A stretch of DNA of 64,000 nt, taken from assembly GCA_037954665.1 (NCBI GenBank), contig JBBMOL010000098.1:806001-870000 (forward strand), given 5' to 3'. The notes beneath the pieces were generated by a model, which saw only the letters and a list, made by a program, of their open reading frames with translations, ran no database searches and was not told where the DNA came from. Position numbers and translations under genes: made by a program. Shown here in pieces: positions 1 through 10,600 of the stretch. The number at the start of each line of letters is the position of its first letter. Position 1 is the first letter of the stretch. The stretch comes from Laguncularia racemosa (lineage: Eukaryota > Streptophyta > Magnoliopsida > Myrtales > Combretaceae).

Positions 1-866
1 ACATTATTGGACCTAAGTAATACAACACATAAAAATTTACTAAGTATGACTAACTAAAGTGGGCTTAGACTTAATCTACATACTTAAATTAAATTTGGAT
101 TTGTAAAATAGCCATAATAACTTAAATCTATTTAAGAAAGTAAATTGACATTGCTTAACTCTAATTACATATAATTCACTTCAATTAATTATAACTAACT
201 AGTTAATGATGCTTGATATTTGACTGCATATTAATTGTTGATTGCTTCTAGATTCGAATTTCAGTTTAGATTATGGTCCTTTGATCTTCTAGGTACATGT
301 AGCTTACATGTTGTTTGTGTGCTAGGATGGTTAAAATTAAAACAGGCTTAAAAAAAACTCGAACATCAATTGTATGATCTGCATGTGTGTAGACACTCAA
401 TCATTGTGATGGCTAGATGGATAGTCAATAGGAGAATGTTATGACCATTAACAAGTTGACAAAAGAAAAAGGAAGTTGTAATGGTTATCATCTAGATGAA
501 TGGAGATCACAGATGGTACGTAGCATGCGAACTATGATTGTTAATGGCTGATATGGTAGCAGTCACCATAAGAGGCTACTTATGGTTTTGTTTAACATGG
601 GATTTGCCAATCCTTATCAACCCTCAAATGACTTGTTGCGATGAGATGCGGAACCTCCTTGTTCTCCTACCTTTCTTAGGGAGTCATGAGACACTTCAAT
701 TTTCAGAACACTGAAAGTGTGTTATTTAACTGATTTAAATAAAAGAACTAAATAGGTTGATTGTTGCATTCTGAAAACTACGCCCTTATGTGAATGGCAT
801 AAAATGTGTATGTGAATATACATGTTGAGTTCATTGTAATTGACTTCTTTTTCTCTCTATTATAAG
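1..866. other. No recognisable gene
   Basis: AT-rich sequence with stop codons in all frames. I see no domain, repeat boundary or RNA gene. A pyrimidine-rich tract ending in AG just before position 867 could be a splice acceptor for the candidate exon that follows. Confidence 0.4.
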
Positions 867-986
867 CATGATTACTACATTGATGACCATTATGTTGACT
901 TTGATTATGATTCTTTTGATGAGGATTTGGGTGATGACGTTTATCTTAATGAGGATTTCCAGACTCTACATAGTCATAAAGCATAG
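867..986 (+). CDS. Candidate terminal exon of an unidentified acidic protein
   Basis: A pyrimidine-rich tract ending in AG precedes an open stretch of 39 codons ending in TAG at 984-986. The product is rich in Asp, Glu and Tyr (for example DDHYVDFDYDSFDEDLGDD). This composition is unlike the surrounding AT-rich noncoding DNA and resembles an acidic protein tail. I do not recognise the family and could not find a convincing upstream exon. It could be a relic of a gene lost by rearrangement, or a chance open stretch. Confidence 0.25.
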   Translation, partial: HDYYIDDHYVDFDYDSFDEDLGDDVYLNEDFQTLHSHKA

Positions 987-1379
987 ATAGACTTCCTATA
1001 TTAGTTATTACTACTTTGAGATACTATAAACTCTAAGTAGATGCTTTTATATTCAGATGTTGATGTGTATAGAATTTAGATTTATAGACTTTTCTTAGGC
1101 CTGGAGTCGTGGACATGATTTGGTTGTATGTTAGTTACTAAGTATTTCCTATTTCGCTAAATCAAGTAAGTACTTAACAAACAAATTTTTTATTTCAAAA
1201 TTTAATTCATGATTTTGCAAATTGAAATGAGAACTTGGAATAGTTAATAGGGTTTCTAAGCCTTAGTGTGTTTTAGTTGGTAAGATACATGGTGAATTGT
1301 TATGCCACATAGATTTTAGGTTGTGATTTTTTTTTTTAACAAGTACATGCTTTTATATTCTTTATTGTTCTAAAATCAT
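987..1379. other. Intergenic, nothing recognised
   Basis: AT-rich DNA with short homopolymer runs. I see no gene, repeat boundary or RNA. Confidence 0.4.
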
Positions 1380-1760
1380 TATGTGCCCTGCTAAAATATT
1401 ATGTAGTACACATGTGACTCTAAAAAAATCTCAAATCACATATAAATTCTAGTGAAACCCTTGATAAGACACTTATAATCCTTCTCTTCATTTTCAAATT
1501 GTAAGCAAAGAAGCACTAAATCAAAAGAAAGAAAGGGATTTAGTGTTTGTTGTTTTGAGTTTTCCAATTAGGCGCATGATTTGGAAGTTTTTCGAGCATA
1601 GCTATGTTACATAAAATGTTAATACAATACTTAACATTGCATAATGGAAAAGAGCATAACATGCATTTGTTAAAAATATATATGGATAAGTTGATTATGA
1701 AAGGTTCAGAGTGCAGCTCATGATTTTATGATTTTCCCATGAAATAAATGGATATTGTAT
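1380..1760. repeat. Repeat A, copy 1 (segmental duplication)
   Basis: This stretch aligns, with gaps, to 60762-61140. The best match is the core at about 1490-1580 against 60872-60970 (shared words include TTTGTTGTTTTGAGTTTT-like and GCATGATTT). Both copies lie on the left side of DiT1-derived sequence. I therefore read it as the left part of the duplicated unit rather than as an independent transposon. No terminal repeats or coding potential were seen. Confidence 0.5.
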
Positions 1761-3252
1761 TAAATAAGGAAAAAAAACACTAAATTTGCGATAGTATTTA
1801 ACAAAAATAGTACAATCTCCGAAGATTAAAAAAAAAAAAAAGAAAGGGGTTCAAATAACTAATATACATCTAAAATAAATTTGTTAGTGTAACTTATTAT
1901 TTTCAGGATATATTATTTTTCGATTTATTTGATTTTTAATTATCTAAAAGGGATCAATAATTGTTATCTGATCATAATACGGTCGACCCACACGAAATCA
2001 CATGGACCTGAAAGCAAGTGAGAATGAACCAAAATACTCGAGCCCTGGGCGCGTTGTGAAAGCCATTTTTGCACTTCGAACGGACGGAGGTGGGTCCCAA
2101 AGTTTAGTCGTACATACATGGGTTTTTAACGGAATGAAATATATTTAATTTGCCTATATATATGATTAAGGGAGTAAAAAATGACTTAGGTCCTCGTAAA
2201 AGCCAGTATGGGTATGGGTAGACATTGTCATGAGTCGGGTACGGATTCGGAACCGGCCTCATACGGTCGATTCTGGAATCGCAAAGGAACTCGGTGATTC
2301 AATAGGTTCTTAGCGGTTTAACAATTAAACCCATCGAATTCGATTCATTCTAAAAAAAGAAAAATTAAAGAAAAATAAATTGAAATTAAAATTTAAATAA
2401 TATTAAAATTTAACCTATTTCCATGTGGAATAGAAAATTTTAATTCCCATTCACAACATCTAATATATTATTGTTATTAAAAACACAAAAAATAAATACA
2501 TCAAAAAAATATGTATAGTTGGATATTTACATAATTCATTAAGAGAAAGTTCTTATTTAATAATATGAAACTAAAACCAACTTTTTTTTTTATAGACTTT
2601 TTTCCTATAATGCTAAAATAACAACTTTATCTAGATGTGGTTTTATATAAATAAATACAAATCATTTTTAAATTTTTATAAAATAGGTTAAAAATTATTA
2701 AAAGTTTTGGTTTTTTATTTTTTAATTTTTTTTTAAATTACACATATTTTTTAACTTAAGAAATTTAAAAGAAAAAAAAAAGTATGACTAGTTTATAGGG
2801 TCAAAACTGACCCCGTAAATTGGTAGCTCCTTGGACCCCACTCAAAACTGGGTCCTATGAATTCGGGTCCAGTTCACCATTTTGGGGACCTAGAACCATC
2901 GAGCCCAAATCCACGATGGTTTCACTTTATGACTGTGCCTAAGAATGGGGTTAAATTGTTTTTTAGAAAGGAGCAAAAATGGTTTGCAATATAAATATAT
3001 TATATTATATATTTGTTCTCTCAAGTTTAGGAGTGGTATTTTTCCTTTTACAATTTGGGGATTGTTTTAGATTTGGACATGATTTTGCTATCCTTTCTAA
3101 ATGTTGTCAACGTTACATGCATTTTTTATGTAATCTTTCCCTTTGTGTTATTAGCGATATGATAATTGGCTTCCTAACAGAATGAACCATTGGTCCTAGC
3201 TATTTCTAGTGTTTCGCATGCACATTTTGACTTATGTAAAACTAGCTAAAAG
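1761..3252. other. AT-rich spacer with GC-richer islands
   Basis: Mostly AT-rich. GC-richer islands at about 1978-2110, 2190-2340 and 2800-2935 stand out; the last two flank a very AT-rich core. I tested them for paired terminal repeats and found only about 9 bp in common (TAGGTCCYC) with no target duplication. The short open frame at 2979-3185 has no recognisable features. Confidence 0.35.
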
Positions 3253-3452
3253 CCCTTTAAGTAAATATAACATTTAATATTTAAATTTTGTTCATTTTTA
3301 CAATTAACCACGTAAAGTTTAAAAATATCAATTTACTATCTATTAACTTTTTTAATACAAAGTTTAGGTAGTAATTGACATTTTAAAATTATAGGTAGTT
3401 AACTGCAAAAGTGGATATAATTCAAGTATCAAAATAACAATTACTCAAACCC
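3253..3452. mobile_element. Candidate foldback MITE
   Basis: The left arm (about 3253-3345) and the reverse complement of the right arm (about 3362-3452) match along most of their length, with a short central spacer. The left arm reads CCCTTTAAGTAAATATAAC and the right arm ends AACAATTACTCAAACCC. A stem of roughly 90 bp with little loop is typical of nonautonomous foldback MITEs. I could not identify a clean target-site duplication, so the exact ends and the superfamily are open. Confidence 0.45.
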
Positions 3453-4000
3453 TTCCAATGCACAGGGAATTTTGGCATGGACATTGTTCTCGTTTAGTTT
3501 ATAAAAGGATAATTATATACTATCCATACAATTCTTATGTAATAAATAACAAGATAGAGGATTCAATAATGTCTCATTTTGAAATTATTTAAACAACTTA
3601 TTTAAGTTCTCATAAATAAATCATTTAGATATTACTTTCGTGCTTTATACATGGCAAAATAACTTTGCATTTAAAAAAAGAAAAATTCGGTGTGAAAAGA
3701 GTTTTATTAAAAGAATACAGCACATTAAGAAATTATTTAAGCAACTTAAAATCTTAAACAAGAATGACTCATTATTATGGTTTATAAATGATGAAAATAC
3801 TCTAATATACTTTAAACAAATAGAGATAATGAACATTAGTAACAATAAGCATTATGGGACAATCAACTTTACTATATAATATAGTTTATACAAAGTAAAA
3901 TGGCTCTACATTCAAATAAATTTAAAATGAAACAGTTTCATAAAATGATTTACGTTATGCACTATCTCAGAAATGATTGTTGCATATCTTCCATAGACTA
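3453..4000. other. Intergenic, nothing recognised
   Basis: AT-rich sequence. Two overlapping short open frames on opposite strands (3640-3879 plus, 3645-3845 minus) have low-complexity products rich in Lys, Ile and Phe and look like chance frames. Confidence 0.4.
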
Positions 4001-4404
4001 TATTATATACTATATACTGTAATATACTATATGATATAACTTACATTACATTCCATGATAAACAATATTATCTATTAATGATATATGATATATAATAATA
4101 TATTACCAAAGCACTAGCTATAGATAGGAAAGCAATCAACATTGCACTAATATGAGCAACTCCACACGCAAAGAAGTAATGACTAGTGATAGTAGAAATA
4201 GATATTATATACTATATACTATAATATACTATATGATATAACTTACATTACATTCCATGATAAACAATATTATCCATTAATGATATATGATATATAATAA
4301 TATATTACCAAAGCACTAGCTATAGATAGGAAAGCAATCAACATTGCACTAATATGAGCAACTCCACTCGCAAAGAAGTAATGACTAGTGACAGTAGAAA
4401 TAGA
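4001..4404. repeat. 202-bp tandem duplication, two copies
   Basis: Copy 1 is 4001-4202 and copy 2 is 4203-4404, nearly identical. Each unit joins an AT-rich segment to about 95 bp of DiT1 last-exon sequence (from 4106 and from 4308). Copy 2 continues into further DiT1-like sequence, so copy 1 is the added copy. Few substitutions separate the units, so the event is recent compared with the DiT1 duplication. Confidence 0.85.
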
Positions 4405-6855
4405 GAAGAACCAATATGTCGAAAGATAGTTGTCATAAAAGGTCTAACCCATCAACAAACTCATAAGCAATCTACTAAGTTAGAAAGGCATTGGTAGAAC
4501 ATGTGTGTAGATGTAGGGTTCAAATGTAAGGGTTATGTGTATGTTATGTGATCCTCACGCTATATGTGACTTTAGAGAAATGACATGTAGGAGGATGAGC
4601 AAAGATGAATAAAATAGGTTAGAGGAATATGCAATTTTAATAGGCCCAAATGCTTTAGTGATAGGTACATAAATTATTTAAGTGTTAAACTCTACTAGGG
4701 ACGACGAAAATCTAGATGTTCTCCATTAAGTTGCTAATTTGATCTTTTGAGAAGTAAATCCAATACAGTAATTGTGTTTCTCCCTATAAGAGGCTAAAAT
4801 CATTATATTAGTATTTTTAGCCAAGCCCATTAATTATTTTGTTTGATTTATTAGGTTAGGTGATAGGGCCCAATAAGTTCAATCTAGCCCAATCAGATGA
4901 CTTAAGAAAATTTGGCTTAGTGGGGCTCAAAATAAGGATCGTTAGACCGGTCTGTTCGCTTCTAACCTTTTTCAAATAAGCTTATACACTTATAAGGAAG
5001 ACTATTGACTTTAAGCTTATAAAAAGCTCATCAAAATAACTCCCATCAATCGTTAAAGTGATTCGACGATGTCATTAACTCAAGAATTTATAAATACTCA
5101 GTTATTTCTCCTCATATCACATAATTTTAGAGATCAGAGAAATGGTATCTTATTATAAAATCTCTATTTTCAAAAATTAAACAAGCATTAAGGTGAAAAG
5201 CAATCTCAATTGCTTAAGAATTACAAAGTTGACACCTAAGGTTTTCTTAACTCTTTTATCTGTCACTTATATATTAGAAACTTTAAGATTGCCTGTTTCT
5301 TTCTCCCTGTCATTCTCTCCTTAACCATCTCATCATGTACCATTGTTACATCACTTCTTTAAAGTCATTGTATTGCGATACCTACGTAATACTCACATGA
5401 CCACTCAAGTGAGATCCTTGTCTACCAAATTGGAGTACCTTAGGTATTTATAAAGCTCGACTACTGATCTTATTAGTTGAATGATGATGGCTATTGATAA
5501 TTGTGAATGCATCATCCTTTAATGTACCCTCACATAAGCTTCTCTTAGATGCAAGTGTGTTGAAAGCCTTCTTTAATGCATAGGTTTTATTGAGAAATGT
5601 AAATTTCAATTAATCAATCCAATAAATCCTGCTTCAAGCTCATCATACTAAATCTCCTTGATCATCCCAAATTCATGAGCTCAACTCTCTAAGCTTAGTC
5701 ATCTTAACCCAAAAAATCAAGTCCATTTAATTACTAGGCATAGAGCTCATTATCAAATTTAATCCCCTTCAATGTGTTATGAAAGTCCTTAAATGTGAAG
5801 TGCACAAGTCATACACCTTGCTAAGGCCTCATCACATCCATATACATAAGTTGCTAGGAATGGGATATATGAAATAGGAGAATTGAATACTGTTCGTCAA
5901 TACTTTCAATCAGCTTTGATTAGTGGTACATTGGATGTTCTCTGCGTTTTCAAGTTCATCATTTTTAAGTCTTTCATATTTTTGCCAAAATCGAGTGTTT
6001 ATATTATCACATCAAATAAATTCATGTTATATATACCCATATATCATTGGAAATGTTAATGAAGGAACTTACATATGCAGTGCAACAACATAAACACAAA
6101 AACATAAAATGGCTCACGCGTAAAGCATTATTAAACTTTTGCATATAATCAAAATGACCCATATAAAGCATAAGAGCTCTATTGGATTTTAGGATAAATA
6201 TAGAGCATTTCTAGTGTATTCATTCCATTCTTTGATCATTGTCCATAAATAACTTCTACCAAATGAATATATATATATATATATAAGAAGAAACAAGAAC
6301 CTTCATCGCTTGAAAAGTCGAGTCAGTCTAGACAAAGATGCAAAGAAGGAACGAAGCGGGTCTTATATAACTTAGTTTGGAAATGCTCGGAGCTTGGCAG
6401 TCGACATATTGACACGACCAAGTCACGGTTATAGTCAAAAATGTCAAATGTAAGGGAAGGGAAGGGGGGAAAAAGATTACAAGCAAAAAGATTTATTAAT
6501 ATTGATACGCGATGTGTTTAAATAAATAATAGATAAATATTAATAATATTCAAATATATAATAATAATAATAATATTTTTTTAATTATTATTTATTTTTT
6601 ATATATTGAAATTTTATTAATACTTATATACTATTTGAGGAAAACCTTGACAACCGTTTGGCTAAACCAAGAAATGCATGAGACCATATTTGTTGAGATA
6701 CCCAGCCATTGCAATGAGTGCAGCGAACAAGGTGAGGGTATCCCAGGCAACTTCTTCGGCCAAGCACTCCTTTCAATGTTACAACTCCAGTGATAAGAAG
6801 AATAGACAGTCCAAGAATGGCTTCAGTAACAGCATTATCAACACTCCGCATATCG
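4106..6855 (-). pseudogene. DiT1-like 2-oxoglutarate/malate translocator pseudogene
   Basis: This is a broken copy of the gene at 62138-63493. Sequence at 4308-4502 matches the start of the last coding exon and the adjoining intron; 5777 to about 6060 and 6100-6480 match the intron; 6646-6855 matches the preceding exon. Damage includes loss of the C-terminal part of the last exon, a 202-bp tandem duplication, a solo LTR at 4506-5771, an AT-rich insertion around 6490-6635, a small insertion near 6676 and a one-base insertion near 6771 that shift the frame. Homology to the intact gene stops inside the exon at about 6850, which marks a duplication breakpoint. It should encode no functional transporter. 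Confidence 0.85.
4506..5771. mobile_element. Solo LTR inserted in the DiT1 pseudogene
   Basis: The element starts TG and ends CA and is flanked by perfect 5-bp direct repeats ATGTG (4501-4505 and 5772-5776). Removing the element and one repeat restores a sequence collinear, without a gap, with the intact DiT1 intron near 62545. It contains no coding region. A TATA-like TTTATAAATACTC near 5088 fits an LTR promoter. The family was not identified from sequence alone. Confidence 0.7.
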
Positions 6856-7686
6856 TCGAACCGGTCATAACATTCAAACATCAAATGGTACGATGATATA
6901 TATCCCGGTGTTGCAACTTCTAGACGGGATTATCATTTACAAATCTGGCTGGTTGAAGTTGAAGCATTAGTTTTCATTGGTGAACTTTCCTTTGAATGTG
7001 GCAGCCAACTTTCCTGTGCTAGCAGCTTCAAGGTACGATCTTCAAGGGGATGCCTAAATTGTACGAAGTACTAACAATTTTGGATTAGTCACAACAGACT
7101 CCACGCATCGCATCATAATATTCATCACGAATCGCGAGTCTAACAGAAAATGCTCTCATATGAGCCTAGAATGTTGAACTTGGCATTTAGAGCTGTATCA
7201 TCTACAATTTTCTTGAACATGTTTGTGCCCCATATTTCCATTGCATCTAAAACATGTTGCTCGGTTTGCACTTAGTGCATGCATTTTTCTATGGTATCCT
7301 TACAACACTTGTTGAAATAATCTTCTGAAAATCTCACCACATTTCGAAAGATGAAAGGAAAATACATGTAATGCAAGGCAAAGCGACACCTAAATGATCA
7401 GATATAGGAACTGAAAATGCCAGATTGGCAACAAGAACATAGCACATTTAATCTTCAAACTGGGTACAAGTCCATAACTGTATTCCGGTTTCTATAAACT
7501 ATTAAATCCTATATATCGGGACCTCATACAGATATTTATTTATGTATAGAAGCAGTATGAGCAACCCTATTGCAGGAGATAACAGGAGAAGAAAATGAGA
7601 AAACATCAACCTAAATAACGCAGCAAAGAAAGGGAAGAGAAAGCTTGGCCGCAACATGCATGTCAAGCTGAGTGAAATTCGGAGAG
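6856..7686 (-). other. MATE1 3' flank and probable 3' UTR
   Basis: Downstream of the MATE1 stop codon. It aligns with the corresponding MATE2 flank (53441-54050), including the words CATCATAAT and GATGAAAGGAAAATAC, so it belongs to the duplicated unit. MATE1 has extra sequence at about 7150-7310 that MATE2 lacks. No separate gene is visible. Confidence 0.6.
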
Positions 7687-10600
7687 CTATAACTGGCTTT
7701 CAGAAATGGGAGTAATGGATCTTCGGCTCCGAAGAAACTTCCAAGGCCCTGTCCCAGTTCCAACCCTGCAGATGAAGTAAATTGAAAACGCTTTAAGGTA
7801 AAACCTAAAACGTCAAATAAGAGGTATATTTCAGGAAGAAAGTATAATGCTATTTATTATTAGTCGTCACTCGTGATAATGTCTTATTGCGAGGATAGAA
7901 TAAAGAAAATCATTAGAAGATTTGTTCAAAACTACCTCCAAAATCCAGCAAGTGCTCGTAGACTCATATATATTGTTAAAGCAACCCAGATTCCGATGAA
8001 TCCATGAGAAGCTGAGAGAGCAAATAAACATAAGATGCTGACTATTGCCACCGCGACCTGAAAAACTGAGTCAACTTAGGATGGGCTTTCCGCGGTGAAA
8101 CTTAAACATAACTCCATGTAGATTCATCCTATGCTATTGCTGATTATCATGAAAAGAGAAATTGCATTTTCATGATTTATTGTCCATAAATTGTCATAAA
8201 ATTAACGTTGTAGTGGTGGAAGTTGTTTAAGGGAACCTCTTTCAAGGAAGCGTATACTAACTAATAAGAACTCACCATAGAATATCCAGAATATGCAAAA
8301 TCAGATGCTCCAAAGTTGATGCCATCGAATACGAAAGCCAAAGCATTAATGGGTTGAGTTAAGGCAACAAACTGGGAATCCAACATAGGAATGTCAGTTC
8401 CATCATCATTAACATCTGAGAAAGCTTGTTGCATAAACTAAAATGCTAATGACTTATGAGCATTGCCGATAAATACTTACTGGAATGCCTATGCTGATAA
8501 CATGCAGGACATGAACGTCCTTTGTAAACAATTTTGCCCCAAAATGCAATCCTCCTCCTAGAATAGCAGCTAATAATAGCCCTAGAACCAGTCCTAACTG
8601 CAGTGCAGGGTAGTTTCAATTAGTTTAATATGAGAGCATTTTTACCGTAACAAGTGCACAATCAGTCATAATGAAACTGGGAACCTGCAAAACTCGAGAT
8701 GCAGTTGCTCTGGCCTTGTCATAGTCTTTCTTAGCGAAAGCACTAGCTAGGATTGCCTGCAACAGTATGACTGTGTGTTATATCGAGCATACTGGAAAGA
8801 TGAATGAAAAATCAGCACCCTCTCTACATCTGTGCTTTCCATATATGCCTTAATAAATACATTCATCCATGAAGGTACTCTCTTTTATTCATTTGCATGT
8901 ATTATAATCTATTTTTATTATAACATGTAGTGTTGGAAGTTTTTACCTTTTTATACTGTATTTTCCATGTATTTTATTATATTACGATAACATTTACTAT
9001 AAATTAATTATATTCATTTTTTATTATATTATATTATTAATTTTCATCTCTTAGATTTATCATTAATTGTTTTCATTTTTATTCATAATTTGAACCTACA
9101 TAATTATATTGATGCCTATAAAAACCCCGATCACGTTCACTTCAACAACACATGTGGAGTATGCATATGTGTTGGGTCATGTTGCATCATCGACTAATCC
9201 GAACGTTTTTCCTTTCAAATCTCTATGGCGTTTGATTTGATTTTTTGTTAACGACTATGGACCAAACCCAAATGTTGCAATCACCACGTTTTTGGCATTG
9301 ATGCAAAACCACACATGAAAGAAGAGGCTAGACTAATGAGGCGTTGATAGGGGAAGGTTTTGGAGTAAAATAGAGAAGGATAACTATGGAGTGTATTGAT
9401 CAGTACTCTAATCACTTGATTGCTATATTGTATTTTGATGCAAGCGATTAGTAATCAAAATTTGTTTTTTTTTTTAATTTATGAAATAACAAACTTCATT
9501 GGCATGGTTCATTAACAATCACTCATTTTTTTGGTCATTACTATATTATCTAGCCTTATCATGTAATTTGAGAGCCTTTCTCTCTTTCCTACGCCATAAC
9601 GTTGATGCCTATAAAAGCCTCCGATCATCGTCATTCTAATCAATACGAAGCAAGCATGATAATTCTATTTTATTTATCATATTAAAGATGGGGTTGAGTG
9701 GTGGTGTTTTATCAAATATTAACCGTGTTGAAGAAATCGAGCGTCGCTAGGGGTACAGAGAAGATTTCAAATCTTGACTCTCCTAAGAAGGCTTAAGTTA
9801 GTTTGGAAAATAAAAGTTGGGTTTAGGGTTAATTTTTAGTGTTTTGGTGCATAATTGTGATGATTCTAATAGGGGAAAAAATGCAAAGGAAGAATCCACA
9901 TTTGTACAATTTTAGTTAAAAAGGAGTTTGGATTTTTCAATTATATGTTTAAGAGTTTATATTTACAAAATACTCTTATTCCAGACATTTGTCCATTTGT
10001 CAACAAAGAGATTTAACATAATATGAATAAAAAACTTAAAATGAGTATAACTTATAAACATAAACCTTGAAAAATCTTGACCATTTTTTGTAAAACTGCA
10101 CAAATATGATCCTTCCTTTATATTTTCTCAATGCCAATTTTGTGTATTTTAACAAATACATTTATTATGTATTACTGTAATTGTATATTTCCTCTTTTCT
10201 TTTTTTTCCATGCATTCTAGACTTTTTATGCACTTTTTCTTTATTAAATAATTGTTTGTATACATAATTTGATATAGAATTTTGTTTTATTTTTAAATTT
10301 TTACACCATGAAATTAAATTTATGCACACACAACAAGGGTGCATGTTTATCATTAAATTTTTTAATTACCTCATCAAAACTTGCATCTTTTACAAGTGGC
10401 AACCACAATGGAGGTAAGCGAGTACAAGTGGATAAGATATAATGTTCTACCTATACCCTATTCTTTAAGGTACAAATTCTTAAATTTTCAAATCAGAACT
10501 TATCCTATAACATTGTGAAATCACCTTGTACCGTGTATCCTAAGCCCTCTAAAACTTATAAGATATAGGATACCATATAAAGCTTATAAATTTTGCCTTT

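Noticed and set aside
2168..2935. hAT element resembling the MITE at 30318
   Set aside because: No matching 8-bp target duplication and TIR identity limited to about 9 bp.
3640..3879. 79-codon plus-strand frame
   Set aside because: Lys/Ile/Phe-rich, overlaps an equally long minus-strand frame, no features.
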